Of a stretch of DNA of 64,000 nt, positions 16,836 to 26,000 are shown piece after piece. The position numbers and the translations under genes are program-made. The notes beneath the pieces were generated by a model, which was given only the letters and a program-made list of their open reading frames with translations, was not told where the DNA came from and did not search any database. Source of the DNA: Amycolatopsis acidiphila (lineage in GTDB: Bacteria; Actinomycetota; Actinomycetes; Mycobacteriales; Pseudonocardiaceae); NCBI RefSeq assembly GCF_021391495.1, contig NZ_CP090063.1, positions 5,394,001 to 5,458,000 of the forward strand. Direction: 5' to 3'. Every line of letters begins with the position of its first letter. Within the stretch, counting starts at the first letter, position 1.

Positions 16836-17159
16836 TCACTCGGCCGATTCGGGAACACGCACCGTGAGACCGTCCAGCTCATCGGTGAGCAGGATTTGGC
16901 AGGACAGCCGAGAATTCGGCCGGACGCTCTCCAGGAACTCGAGCAGGTCCGTTTCCTCTGGCGTCGGCTCGTCGAGCGCGTCGCACCATTCTTCCGCCAC
17001 GTACACATGGCAAGTGGCACAGGAACAACTTCCGCCGCACTCCGCGACGATCCCGGCGACGTTGGCCGCCACGGCGGCCGACATGAGGCTGCATCCGGCG
17101 TCGACTGCCAACTCGTGCCGAGAGCCATCGGAATCGTCGACACAGATAACCTTCGGCAT
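16836..17159 (-). CDS. [2Fe-2S] ferredoxin, putidaredoxin/adrenodoxin type
   Basis: 107 residues. The cluster ligands are C41, C47 and C50 in the pattern C-x5-C-x2-C (CGGSCSCATC) and C87 in RLSCQI. This is the vertebrate/putidaredoxin-type arrangement, not the plant type. It lies between the ferredoxin reductase and ALDH genes, so it completes a class I P450 system: NADH, then the FAD reductase, then this ferredoxin, then the P450 at 18420. The start region (GGAGAG followed by tandem ATG) is a copy of that ahead of the ALDH gene. Confidence 0.93.
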   Translation of the reverse strand: MPKVICVDDSDGSRHELAVDAGCSLMSAAVAANVAGIVAECGGSCSCATCHVYVAEEWCDALDEPTPEETDLLEFLESVRPNSRLSCQILLTDELDGLTVRVPESAE

Positions 17160-17169
17160 CATCTCTCCA

Positions 17170-18411
17170 TCATCGTGCTGTACCGACTTCTCGCAGCGGA
17201 ATCGAATGATCGGCGAGTTTGCCGGGATCGACCCGCGTGCCATTTTCGATGAACCGCCGTCCCGCCATGAACTCCGTCGAGGCGTTGATCGCCTCGACGG
17301 CGACAACGGCTTCGTCACGGAGGTGAAAGAACGCCGCGCGGTTCCCGTCCGCAGACGACCTGCACACGACGCGCTCGCCTTCTCCGACAAGGCCTGCGGT
17401 CTTCAGTTTCAGATCGAACTGATCCGACCAGAACCACGGCACTTCCGATTTCGGGCCCGGACGCGCCAGTATCGCGGCCACCGCCTGCCCGGCCTGCTCG
17501 ACCGCGCTCGGGATGCTCTCCATCCGGTACAGGCCCGGCCGGCCGGGCAGCGGCCGACGCGTCATGTCGCCGACCGCGTAGATGGAACGGTCGCTGGTCC
17601 TCGATCGCTCGTCCACGACGACACCTCCGTCACATGACAGACCTGCCGCGCGAGCCAGCTCGTCCCGGGGAATCGCACCGACACCGACGAGCGCGGCATC
17701 GCAGGGCAGCTCGGTCCCGTCGTCCAGCAGCACCGTTCCGACCGAACCGCGGCGGTTGGGCCCGAATCCCTTGACCCGTCCGGAAACCAGGATTTCCGTT
17801 CCGTGCTCCTGGTGATACCTGGTGAGGAACTCCGACAGCCCGGTGCCGGCGACCCTCGGCAGGAGTCTCGATTCCCGTTCCACGATCACGACTGAAATGC
17901 CCTTGGTCCGGCAGGCCGCGGCGACCTCGAGTCCGATGTAGCCGCCACCCACGATCGCCAGTTTCTGGCCGGGCTTCACCAGTTCCTTCAGGCGTCCGGC
18001 GTCCGCCACCGTGCGGAGCCGCTCGACCCCTTCGAGTTCCGAGCCCGGAACATCGAGGACGCGGGGCGCGGCGCCGGTCGCGAGAATCAGGCTGTCGTAG
18101 CCGAGTGTGCTGCCGTCGTCGAAGGAGATCACTTTGTCGCCGGCGGCCACGCCCACGACCCGGCATCCGAGCCGCAGTTCGATCTCCTGGTCGCCGTAGA
18201 AACGGGCGGGTTTGAGGTGAATGTCCTCGGCGCTCACGTCGCCGGTGACGTATTTCTTGGACAGCGGTGGACGGTGGTACGGGACCACCGGTTCCTCGCC
18301 GAGCAGGATCACCTCACCGGCGAATCCCTGCTGGCGCAGGAAGGCCGCGGCGTTCGCACCACCGTGTCCCGCGCCGACCACCACCACTCGCCCGACACGT
18401 TCGTCCCGCAT
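17170..18411 (-). CDS. FAD-dependent ferredoxin reductase (putidaredoxin reductase type)
   Basis: 413 residues. FAD-binding VVVGAGHGGANAAAFLR lies near the N-terminus, then VPYHRPPLSKKY, NAD-binding LAIVGGGYIGLEVAAAC, and IYAVGDMTRRPLPG with MESIPSAVEQAGQ for the second FAD contact. All elements missing from the pseudogene at 6.6-7.6 kb are present here. I start at the ATG at 18411, eight bases after the P450 stop, so it is translated by coupling. It delivers electrons from NAD(P)H to the [2Fe-2S] ferredoxin encoded next. Confidence 0.92.
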   Translation of the reverse strand: MRDERVGRVVVVGAGHGGANAAAFLRQQGFAGEVILLGEEPVVPYHRPPLSKKYVTGDVSAEDIHLKPARFYGDQEIELRLGCRVVGVAAGDKVISFDDGSTLGYDSLILATGAAPRVLDVPGSELEGVERLRTVADAGRLKELVKPGQKLAIVGGGYIGLEVAAACRTKGISVVIVERESRLLPRVAGTGLSEFLTRYHQEHGTEILVSGRVKGFGPNRRGSVGTVLLDDGTELPCDAALVGVGAIPRDELARAAGLSCDGGVVVDERSRTSDRSIYAVGDMTRRPLPGRPGLYRMESIPSAVEQAGQAVAAILARPGPKSEVPWFWSDQFDLKLKTAGLVGEGERVVCRSSADGNRAAFFHLRDEAVVAVEAINASTEFMAGRRFIENGTRVDPGKLADHSIPLREVGTAR

Positions 18412-18419
18412 CGCGCCGG

Positions 18420-19715
18420 CTACGCCTTGGTGAACTGGACCGGAAGCCGGGTCAGTCCGCCGACGAAATTCGCTTGGGACAGCTTCGGATCGCCGGTGAG
18501 ATCCACCGACTTCAGCCGCGGGATCAGCTCTTCGAACAGGATCCGCATCTCCAGTTTCGCGACGTGCTGGCCGAGGCACATATGCGGGCCGTAGCCGAAC
18601 GAAATATGCCTGTTCGGCTTGCGCGTCACATCGAAGACATCGGGACTGTCGAACACGTCCTCGTCACGGTTGCCGGACGGGTAGCAGAGCATGAGCCGAT
18701 CACCACTCTTGATCTCCTGCCCGTGCAACGTCGTGTCCCGGGACGCCGCGCGCATGAAATGCTTCACCGGGGCCACCCAGCGGATGGCCTCGTCGACGAG
18801 GCTCGGGATCAGCGACAGGTCCTCGCGAACCCTCTTCAGTTCCTCGGGGAACTCCGCGAAGGCACGCATGGCACCGGAGATCGTGGACGAGGTGGTGTCG
18901 TGACCGGCCGTCGCGATCGCCAGGTAGTACCCGTTACACAGGGATTCCGACAGATATTCGCCGTCGACCTTGGCATTCGCGATCACCGAGAGCAAATCGT
19001 CCGCCGGGTTGGCCCGGCGATGGTCCGACAGGCCGCTGAAGTAGGCGTAGAAGTCTCCGACGGCGGCCATCCACATCCGCGCCGCGACGTCCGGCTCGAG
19101 CTTGACATCGTCACGCTGCTGCTCGGGATCGTTGGCCCCGAACAACTCCTGGGTCAGTTTGAGCATACGGGGCTCGTCCGATTCCGGAACACCGAGCAGG
19201 GTCATGATGACGTGCAACGGAAAGCGCAGGGCGAAGTCCTGCACGATGTCGACCCGCCCGTCCGACTCCAACAGCTTGTCGACGGCCGCGCGGGCAAGAC
19301 CGCGAATGCGTTCCTCGAAGGTCCGCAGATTCCTCGGCATGAACCACTGCGCCGTGACGCCGCGCATCTTCGTGTGCTCCGGCGGATCCATGTAGGTCAC
19401 CATGTCGATCGCGCGGACCGTGCCGTTGTTGATGCTCCGGATGAACGCGTCACTGGCCTGGTCGTTGAGGATGGGGTTCTCGACGCCGCTGGTGAACAGC
19501 TCCGGCTGCTTCTCGACCTCCATGATGTCGGCGTGCTTGCTGATGAGCCACACGGGATCGAACCCGTCGAGCTTGGCGAGACCGACCGGCCTGTTCTCCC
19601 GAAGCCACTTGTAGGCTCCGTAGAAGACCTTTTCATCGGTGTGCGACTCCGCCAGCATGACGCCCCGCGCGATCTCGTCCGGTACGGCGGCGCGACTGCC
19701 CAAGTCTGCGGTCAC
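18420..19715 (-). CDS. cytochrome P450, terpenoid-hydroxylase-like
   Basis: 431 residues. The I-helix reads ATAGHDTTSS, ExxR lies in DEAIRWVAPVKH, and the heme loop is FGYGPHMCLG with C380 as ligand. The long N-terminus (YGAYKWLREN, then FDPVWLISKHADIMEVE) and the C-terminal FVGGLTRLPVQF resemble P450s of the CYP108/CYP111 kind that oxidise terpineol or linalool; I give this from memory of the families. Those also sit in operons with their own ferredoxin, reductase and alcohol/aldehyde dehydrogenases, exactly as here. Confidence 0.9.
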   Translation of the reverse strand: MTADLGSRAAVPDEIARGVMLAESHTDEKVFYGAYKWLRENRPVGLAKLDGFDPVWLISKHADIMEVEKQPELFTSGVENPILNDQASDAFIRSINNGTVRAIDMVTYMDPPEHTKMRGVTAQWFMPRNLRTFEERIRGLARAAVDKLLESDGRVDIVQDFALRFPLHVIMTLLGVPESDEPRMLKLTQELFGANDPEQQRDDVKLEPDVAARMWMAAVGDFYAYFSGLSDHRRANPADDLLSVIANAKVDGEYLSESLCNGYYLAIATAGHDTTSSTISGAMRAFAEFPEELKRVREDLSLIPSLVDEAIRWVAPVKHFMRAASRDTTLHGQEIKSGDRLMLCYPSGNRDEDVFDSPDVFDVTRKPNRHISFGYGPHMCLGQHVAKLEMRILFEELIPRLKSVDLTGDPKLSQANFVGGLTRLPVQFTKA

Positions 19716-19761
19716 GAGTCAGATCCTTCCTGGTGATGTGCGTTCGATGACACGAAGATGG

Positions 19762-20871
19762 CTACGCGTTTTCGTTGAGCAGGACGGCCTTGACGGTCTC
19801 GCCGGTCTCCTGTTCGTGGATCGCGTCGTTGACCGCGGCGAAGGGGAACGTCTTGACCAGCTTGTCGAACGGAAACCGGCCGGCCTGGTACAGCTCGATC
19901 AGCCGGGGAATGAACTCGTCGGGATTGCTGTCCCCTTCGACGATCCCCATGACTCGTAGCCCCAGGACCATCGCGTGGATGACGTTCACCCACAGCGTGG
20001 CTTCCGGGTCCGCCGGCACACCGACGAGGCCGAGCAGCCCGCGCGGAGCCAGGCACAGCGCGACACTCGCGAGCACGTCGGCGTTGCCCGAGGTGTCCAG
20101 CACGAAGTCCACTCCGGCAGGCAAGGCAGCCCGGACTTGATCCGGCAACGGGCCGTCCACGGGGTCGATCACCTGTGTCGCCCCGAGTTTCAGCGCCCGT
20201 TCGCGACGAGAGGCATGCGGCTCGGACACCAGGATGTTCGCGCAGTTCTGGACGACCGCGCCCAGGACCGCGGAGAGCCCCACGGCGCCGGCGCCGACGA
20301 TCAGCACCGAGGAACCCGGCGGAGCCTGGAACGAGTTCATGATCGCACCGGCGCCGGTCTGGATTCCGCACCCGAGCGGGCCGAGCAATTCCAGCGGCAC
20401 CTCGCCGGAGACCTTGACGACATTGCGCTCGTTCGCCAGTGCGTAGTCGGCGAACGAGGACTGACCGAAGAAATTGCCGCGGACTGTCTCCGTACCGGAG
20501 GACAGCACCGCCGAACCGTCGGGCCGGACTCCCCCGTAGTTGAGGGGCGCGAACTGGTGACAGTAGGCCTGGCGGTCGTCCGTGCAGTTGGGGCACTCGC
20601 CACAGCTGTTGAACGTGAGGACCACACGATCTCCGGGCTGGACCTTCGTCACCGACTCCCCGACCCGTTCCACGTAGCCGGATCCCTCGTGGCCGAGGAC
20701 GGCGGGCAGCTCGATGGGGATCGCGCCGTCACGGGCCGCCAGATCGCTGTGACAGATACCGACGGCGCTGATCTTCACAATGACCTCGTCGGCACGGGGC
20801 TCGTCCAGGGTCAGTGATTCCAGCTCGAATTTCGCGTGCGCTTTTTTCGCGACGGCGGCAGTAACTTCCAT
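19762..20871 (-). CDS. zinc-dependent alcohol dehydrogenase, aryl/allyl alcohol type
   Basis: 369 residues of the medium-chain family. The catalytic zinc ligands are C40 (GICHSD), H61-E62 (GHEGSG) and C168 (GPLGCG). The structural zinc is held by C90, C93, C96 and C104. NAD binding uses GAGAVG at 193-198. The GPLGCGIQTGAGA stretch resembles benzyl alcohol/aryl alcohol dehydrogenases. It heads the P450 operon and presumably oxidises the allylic or primary alcohol formed by the P450. The ATG at 20871 is preceded by GAGGATCCC. Confidence 0.93.
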   Translation of the reverse strand: MEVTAAVAKKAHAKFELESLTLDEPRADEVIVKISAVGICHSDLAARDGAIPIELPAVLGHEGSGYVERVGESVTKVQPGDRVVLTFNSCGECPNCTDDRQAYCHQFAPLNYGGVRPDGSAVLSSGTETVRGNFFGQSSFADYALANERNVVKVSGEVPLELLGPLGCGIQTGAGAIMNSFQAPPGSSVLIVGAGAVGLSAVLGAVVQNCANILVSEPHASRRERALKLGATQVIDPVDGPLPDQVRAALPAGVDFVLDTSGNADVLASVALCLAPRGLLGLVGVPADPEATLWVNVIHAMVLGLRVMGIVEGDSNPDEFIPRLIELYQAGRFPFDKLVKTFPFAAVNDAIHEQETGETVKAVLLNENA

Positions 20872-20980
20872 GGGATCCTCACGATTTCGTCGATTCCGCG
20901 CTGAATCAGTTCATGCGGTGACCATCCGTGTCTGGTCGATGAAGTCATCCTCCGCCGCTGTGGCTTCTGACACATCATCC

Positions 20981-21010
20981 CCGGTAGGGATTCTCATATC
21001 ACTCCGGTAG
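20981..21010 (-). promoter_or_regulatory. direct repeat CTACCGG upstream of the ADH-P450 operon
   Basis: On the minus strand CTACCGGAGTGAT and CTACCGGGGATGAT occur 23 bases apart, about 110-140 bases before the ADH start. The second contains the short inverted repeat ATCCC-TACCG-GGGAT. Two turns of helix spacing suits an activator dimer. A similar CTTACCGGGTGA lies in the leader of luxR gene 1 (near 14020). Confidence 0.35.
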
Positions 21011-21026
21011 CACATCCTCGCCCTGA

Positions 21027-21251
21027 TCACCGGTGGATAGCCCACATCACCAGCTCAGCGATGCCAAGCAGGACAAAGAATCCCGCGAAGACCTGACACG
21101 CGAGGGCGCCCCGGCGGATGGCTCGCTCCTTGCTTTCCCTGACCACTGCGGAAAGCGTGCGGGGCGCCAGTCCGGCGGCGTTTCTCGTGCCCCACCGGCC
21201 GAGTGCGAAGACTGGTATCGCGAACAGCAGCGCCATCACTGACCAGGTCAT
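21027..21251 (-). CDS. 74-residue Mce-cassette membrane protein (1 of 2)
   Basis: 74 residues. An N-terminal membrane segment (VMALLFAIPVFALG) is followed by a positively charged cytoplasmic or periplasmic helix (RNAAGLAPRTLSAVVRESKE, then RAIRRGALACQ) and a second membrane segment (VFAGFFVLLGIAELVMW). The ATG overlaps the stop of the parvulin-like gene (ATGA). The protein encoded at 49063-49287 has the same length, the same topology and matching residues (RNxAGL, RRGxLxCxV), and lies in the same place of the second mce cluster. I know of no described function. Confidence 0.75.
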   Translation of the reverse strand: MTWSVMALLFAIPVFALGRWGTRNAAGLAPRTLSAVVRESKERAIRRGALACQVFAGFFVLLGIAELVMWAIHR

Positions 21252-22345
21252 CGCGGCTCGTCCGTCGGGGACGGCGGGTGAGCGTCCTCGGACACTCCGG
21301 ACAGGTCCGGGGCGGGCGGCGGCGTATCGGGATCGGCGGGCCGGTACGCGTCCGCGTATTCCACGTTCGCGTTCCTGATTTCGTTCGCGAGCCACGTTCG
21401 CCATTCATCGAGTGCCTGCTGTGACCGCAGCTGATCTCGTAACCGGTCCCTGACCTGATCGAGCGTGAGCGGAACGGCGGGCTCGATCCGCACGATCCGG
21501 CCGACGTTCCAGCCGTGCGCGGTTTTCACCGGGCCGAACACGCCGCCGACCCCCGGCTGGAACGCGGCGTCGGCGTACTGCTGCTCCAGCTGGCTTCGCT
21601 CCACCAGACCGAGTTCACCGCCGGCGGAACTGGTGGCCTGGTCGAGGGAGTACCGCCGCACCAGACCCGGAAAGTCCTGACCGGCCTTCGCGGCGGCGGC
21701 CACCTGATCCGCCTGGTCTTCGCTCGCCACCACGATGTTCTGGATGTCCCGCTTCTCCGGCTCCACCATGGAATCCTGGTGGTCCCGGTAGTACTGACCG
21801 ACCGTCTCGTCGGTGACGCGGGCGGCCGCGTCGGACGTCACGGCCTGGAAGAGCAGGTCCGCGCTCTGCTGCCGTTTGATCTCGTCGATGACGTCGCTCT
21901 GTGAAGCACCGTAAGCGCGCAGGAGGTCCGTGAAGGAGCCCTGGCCCGACGACGTCAGCTGGGTGCTGATCATCTTGGCCAAGGTGTCGTTCGCCGACTG
22001 GTCCGAGATCAGAATGTTCCGCGACCGTGCGGCATTCCCCAGAATGACGTCCACGGCCACGGTTTTCGCCGCGTCGCGCCGGAACCGATCCTGCTGGTCG
22101 GCTCCTTCCGGCGGTTTTATCCCGTAGAGCGCGCGGAGCGCGGAGATTCTTTGCTGCACCTGGTCTTCCGTCACCTCAGTGCTTCCGACACGCAGAGCCA
22201 CACCGTCCGGCAGACCGGTCACCTTCGCCACGACCATCGGCGTGATGGCCCCGAGTACAGCCACCACCACCACGGCGGCGGCGGCCACGGCTCGTCCCCG
22301 CTTGCCCCGGGGAACCAGACGGTGCAACGCTTTCCGTGCCTTCAC
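21248..22345 (-). CDS. membrane-anchored SurA/parvulin-like protein (2 of 3)
   Basis: About 365 residues. A short basic cytoplasmic N-terminus is followed by one membrane anchor (VAAAAVVVVAVLGAITPMVV), a SurA_N-like helical region (about 50-200) and a parvulin-like domain (about 215-320) with SSAGGELGLV. A proline-rich tail follows YADAYRPADPDTPPP. The two conserved histidines of parvulins are replaced (QNIVV; HGWNVG). I chose the GTG at 22345, which has GGGAG eight bases upstream; in-frame GTGs at 22363 and 22372 would add a few residues. It is co-transcribed with the RND gene before it and the 74-residue protein after it. Confidence 0.78.
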   Translation of the reverse strand: MKARKALHRLVPRGKRGRAVAAAAVVVVAVLGAITPMVVAKVTGLPDGVALRVGSTEVTEDQVQQRISALRALYGIKPPEGADQQDRFRRDAAKTVAVDVILGNAARSRNILISDQSANDTLAKMISTQLTSSGQGSFTDLLRAYGASQSDVIDEIKRQQSADLLFQAVTSDAAARVTDETVGQYYRDHQDSMVEPEKRDIQNIVVASEDQADQVAAAAKAGQDFPGLVRRYSLDQATSSAGGELGLVERSQLEQQYADAAFQPGVGGVFGPVKTAHGWNVGRIVRIEPAVPLTLDQVRDRLRDQLRSQQALDEWRTWLANEIRNANVEYADAYRPADPDTPPPAPDLSGVSEDAHPPSPTDEPR

Positions 22346-22368
22346 CGCGAATTCTCCCGGCACGAGTC

Positions 22369-24711
22369 TCACGCGTTGACCTCCTCCCGCGCGGGCACCG
22401 CCGAAGGCGATCCACCTTCCGGCCTGCCATCCGGCTTCCGCGACAAAGCGACCACGAGGTGCGCCGCGGCGAACGACAACCCCACCGTCGCGGCGAGGAT
22501 CAGGCCGAATTCGCGGACGATCTGCAGCCCGGACACGGACAGGGCCGCGAAGCCGAGCGCCGCCGCCAATGCCGCGGCCGCCACGACCCGCCCCGTCCGC
22601 ACCCCGCTCCCCCGAGCCGAGCGGACGCACAGCATGACGGTGAACTCGCACGCGGTGGCCGCGGTCAGCGATCCGAGCGCCAGGGTCAGCGGTGTCAAGG
22701 ACAAACCGAGCGCCGCGATCCCAGCCAGTCCCCATCCCGTGGCCAGACCCGCGGCCAGCACAGCACGCAGGGCGTCGGACCGCCTGCGCAGTCCGATCAG
22801 CAGGACGATTCCTGCCCCAGCGATTCCGATCGCACTCGTCAGGTAGCGGTCGGCGGAGACCAGCTGGTACCCACGGGCAGCCACCACCGGCAGCCCGACC
22901 AGATCCGTCGCATAGCCGGGCGGTGGTGGTGGGATGGCCGCGCGTGCATCGCCGATCAGCCGGGCCTGATCCCGGAGATCCTGCAGTCCCAGGAGAAAGC
23001 TCATCGTCGCTCGCTGGTGGTCGGCCCGCAGCACCGCCCCGGTCAGGTAGTCGGGCAGCAGGTCCGTCCCGGCGGTCACCTGCTCCTGTGTTGGCGACGG
23101 GCCCAGGAATTCGAGGAGGCTGGGCAGGCTCACCACCGGCCTCATCCGGTCGCCGAGCCGCAACGCGAGCTGGTCCTGCACCTGGCGCATCCAGGCCAGT
23201 GCCCCGGGTGTGAGCACGTCCGGGCCGCGCAGAACCACCTGAACCTCCCCGGACGCACCCAGCACGTCCTCGGCAATCTGGATGTCGGCGAGCGCGGGCA
23301 GCCCGGACGCCAGCTTTTCAGGCTGTGCCTCCACATTCAGCCTCGGTAGCGCCACCCAGCCCGCCGCGGCGATACCGGCCGCCAGCACCAGCAGGCCGGC
23401 ACGGCCGCCCACGGAGAGCGGGCGCCGGCTGCCCTCCGGTCGAGCTTCTTCCACGGTGGCCAGAGGGCTCGGCCGCGCATGATGCGACAGGTGCCGTCCG
23501 ACGAGCAATGCCAGGCCGACGCTGAACAACAGGCCCGCCGCGAGAGCCAGGCCGAGATCTCGCACGAACGGTAGTGGGGAAAGGGCCAGTGAGGCGAACG
23601 CTGTCGCCGCGGCCAGCCCCACGACGACGACACGACGTCGTCCGGTGGGATGGGCGAGATATGCCTGGTAATCGCTCGCGATGCCCACCAGAACCGGCAG
23701 GAACGCGACGACTCCGAGTGAGACCGCGTGATCGAGCCATCCGAACAGGGCGAGTACGGCGGCGGTCGCCGCAAGTGACGTCGCGAGCGGCAGCAACCGG
23801 TACCTCTTCGGCCGGATCCAGGGCACCGCGAAGTAGCACACACCGATCAGCACGATCGCCAGCGCGCCCAGCAGCGGCGCCTGCCACCGCACCTCGCTGC
23901 CCAACGCCGCGGTGACGGCGGGGATCCCGGTCACCGTCACACGCTCGGTCGTGAGCCCGGCGCCGTCCACAGTGGATCTGACGTTGGCAGTCAGCCGCTC
24001 CGTGCCTGCCTGGTCGAGATCCTCTCGCGGGCGGATCAGGATCGCCACCGATCGCGGATCAGGGACGACGAAATGCCACTCGGGCTTGGGCAGACCGTTC
24101 TGGTCGAAGATGACGCGCGCGACGAAACCGGGATTGCGCAACGTGGGCAGGCCCGCGGGGAGCCCGCGGACGAGGAGCGGGCCGTACCGGGCGTCGAATT
24201 CCGCCACTGCCGCATCGCGTGCCGCCGTGACGGCCTTGTCCGGCTTCCTCTCCTCTCGGGCACGCTGCTCCGCCTGTGCTGCGACAGCGTCCCTGCGCCC
24301 GGCCAGCGTCGCCAGCAGGTTCTGCGACGCCTGCGCGATCTGGTTCAGCACTGTCGCCGGACCGTAGACCACGGCCGTGTCGGGCAGCTTCGCCAGCTGA
24401 CCCTCCAGCGCCAGCAGCTTCGGCAACTGCTCCGCACCGAACATCTGCTGTGGCTGGCTGGTCCTGGCGAGCACGACGATCGGGTCACCACCGAACGACC
24501 TTGCAGCGTCCTGTAACGAGCCCAATGCAGGGTCCCCCGCCGGCAGGAACGACTCGGGACTCGTGTCGGTGTGCAGGTTCAGAAGCCCCTGCGCCATTCC
24601 CGCGGCCGCGCCGGCGATCAGCACGCCGGCGAGCAGCCGTCGGCCGCTCGGCATCCGGCGGAGCCCGCGAATCCAGCGCGGAGCCCGGAGTTCGGGGAGC
24701 CGCGCTCTCAT
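22369..24711 (-). CDS. RND/MMPL-superfamily transporter (mce cluster 1)
   Basis: 780 residues with the RND duplication. A first membrane segment near residue 28-45 is followed by a large outer loop containing SPESFLPAGDPALGSLQDAA. A block of five or six segments spans about 290-420 (including FLPVLVGIASDYQAYLA). The same layout is repeated from about 430 to the C-terminus, ending in FGLILAATVGLSFAAAHLVV. It belongs to the HAE3/hopanoid-transporter-like branch rather than to the long MmpL proteins (my reading of length and motifs). It overlaps the end of mceF (ATGA), so it is part of the mce operon, probably handling a lipid-like substrate alongside the Mce importer. A paralogue is at 50369. 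Confidence 0.85.
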   Translation of the reverse strand: MRARLPELRAPRWIRGLRRMPSGRRLLAGVLIAGAAAGMAQGLLNLHTDTSPESFLPAGDPALGSLQDAARSFGGDPIVVLARTSQPQQMFGAEQLPKLLALEGQLAKLPDTAVVYGPATVLNQIAQASQNLLATLAGRRDAVAAQAEQRAREERKPDKAVTAARDAAVAEFDARYGPLLVRGLPAGLPTLRNPGFVARVIFDQNGLPKPEWHFVVPDPRSVAILIRPREDLDQAGTERLTANVRSTVDGAGLTTERVTVTGIPAVTAALGSEVRWQAPLLGALAIVLIGVCYFAVPWIRPKRYRLLPLATSLAATAAVLALFGWLDHAVSLGVVAFLPVLVGIASDYQAYLAHPTGRRRVVVVGLAAATAFASLALSPLPFVRDLGLALAAGLLFSVGLALLVGRHLSHHARPSPLATVEEARPEGSRRPLSVGGRAGLLVLAAGIAAAGWVALPRLNVEAQPEKLASGLPALADIQIAEDVLGASGEVQVVLRGPDVLTPGALAWMRQVQDQLALRLGDRMRPVVSLPSLLEFLGPSPTQEQVTAGTDLLPDYLTGAVLRADHQRATMSFLLGLQDLRDQARLIGDARAAIPPPPPGYATDLVGLPVVAARGYQLVSADRYLTSAIGIAGAGIVLLIGLRRRSDALRAVLAAGLATGWGLAGIAALGLSLTPLTLALGSLTAATACEFTVMLCVRSARGSGVRTGRVVAAAALAAALGFAALSVSGLQIVREFGLILAATVGLSFAAAHLVVALSRKPDGRPEGGSPSAVPAREEVNA

Positions 24712-26000
24712 TTCGGCTCCGGTTCCAGCCGCGGGTACGTGCCGGAGTACGGACCCGGGTGCGCACCCGTACCGGGCGCCGGCAGCGGGTTGTAGTACGT
24801 GCCAAGGAGGCTGGACTTCAGCGGCGATTGCACCGATTGCTCGTTGACGTGCGGCAGCAGCCGCGCGTAGTGGACGCCAGCCTCGTCGGTGTACTGCAGC
24901 ACAGCGTTGAAGTTCGCGAAGAATGCGGCCAGTTCCGGACCATAGGGCTTGAGATAGCTCAGCATCGGATTGGCGTCACTCAGCAGCGACCTCGCGCCGG
25001 GGACAAGGTTGCGGACGTCGGTTCCGAGCGCCGGTACCCTGTCCAACGTGGCCGGTGCGGCATCGAGTACCTGCGACAGCGGCGTCAGCAGTCCCCGCAG
25101 GTCCTTTGTGGTCTGGGGTAGCTGATCCAGCGCGACGTTCAGATCGGGTGCCGCCTGCTTGAGGTTGGCGGAAACGGGAGCGAGCGCCGAGGCCATCGTC
25201 GTCAAGGTGCCCGAAGCGGTGTTCGCGCTGTCGAGCACCCCCGGCAACCGGCGCATCGTGTCCTCGATCGACTGGCGCTGACCCGAAGTGGCCGCCGTGA
25301 TCTTCTGCGCTTCGGTGACCAGCGTGGCGATCTGGCCTTCGCCGGTGTCGAGCGCATTGAGCAGGGTCCGCGTCTGCTGTCCCAGATGCTGGAGATCCTC
25401 CGATTGGGCCGCAATGGCGTCGAGCGCCGTATGGCCGTTCCTGCCGAGCTCGCCCAGACCGGTGACGGTCGCATCCAGCCCTTGCTGGGTCCCCTGTGTG
25501 CCCTGGCCGAGCGAGCGGAGCAGGCTTCCGAGGTTGTCGCGGGTCTGGGGATCGAGGCTCCGCAGGAGGTCGTCCACCTGCGTGCTGGTCTGCACGGCGT
25601 CAGGCGGCAGGGTCGAGGAGTCCGGCAACGGCGGGCCATGCCCGTCGGTGATGTCCAGATAGCTGTCCTCGACGAGGGACCGCGCGCCGATCCGCACGAT
25701 GACGCCCTGGTGCAGCGGTGCCACGTCCTTGTTCGTGATGGCGAACTGGATCACCACGCCGTCGGGCGTGGTCGTGGTCTTGCGGACCTCACCGATCTGG
25801 ACGCCTGCCATGCGCACCTGACTCGCGGGCACGAGGTTGTCGACGTCCTTGGACTTGGCGAGGACCTGGTACCCGACCGGCTCGATGCCAGGCACCCGGA
25901 CCTCGGTCCCGGCGAAGAAGTAAACCAGGACCGCCGCCGCTCCACTGAGGAAGGCGAACACGATGCCGAGGCGGCCGAGGCGGCTGAACGGAATCCTCAT
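24708..26000 (-). CDS. mceF: Mce family protein, position F, cluster 1
   Basis: 430 residues. An N-terminal anchor (LGIVFAFLSGAAAVLVYFFAG) is followed by an MCE domain (about 40-120: YQVLAKSKDVDNLVPASQVR, then MAGVQIGEV). A long helical, coiled-coil-like region of repeated leucine/aspartate helices runs to about 330, and the tail is proline/tyrosine-rich (NPLPAPG). MCE subunits form a hexameric tube that conducts lipids or hydrophobic compounds through the cell envelope to the YrbE permease. It is the last mce gene of the operon and overlaps both its neighbours by four bases. Confidence 0.92.
   Translation of the reverse strand: MRIPFSRLGRLGIVFAFLSGAAAVLVYFFAGTEVRVPGIEPVGYQVLAKSKDVDNLVPASQVRMAGVQIGEVRKTTTTPDGVVIQFAITNKDVAPLHQGVIVRIGARSLVEDSYLDITDGHGPPLPDSSTLPPDAVQTSTQVDDLLRSLDPQTRDNLGSLLRSLGQGTQGTQQGLDATVTGLGELGRNGHTALDAIAAQSEDLQHLGQQTRTLLNALDTGEGQIATLVTEAQKITAATSGQRQSIEDTMRRLPGVLDSANTASGTLTTMASALAPVSANLKQAAPDLNVALDQLPQTTKDLRGLLTPLSQVLDAAPATLDRVPALGTDVRNLVPGARSLLSDANPMLSYLKPYGPELAAFFANFNAVLQYTDEAGVHYARLLPHVNEQSVQSPLKSSLLGTYYNPLPAPGTGAHPGPYSGTYPRLEPEPK

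Noticed and set aside
24276..25121. plus-strand frame opposite the RND/mceF junction
   Set aside because: No start signal, no domain, and it crosses the boundary of two confident minus-strand genes.
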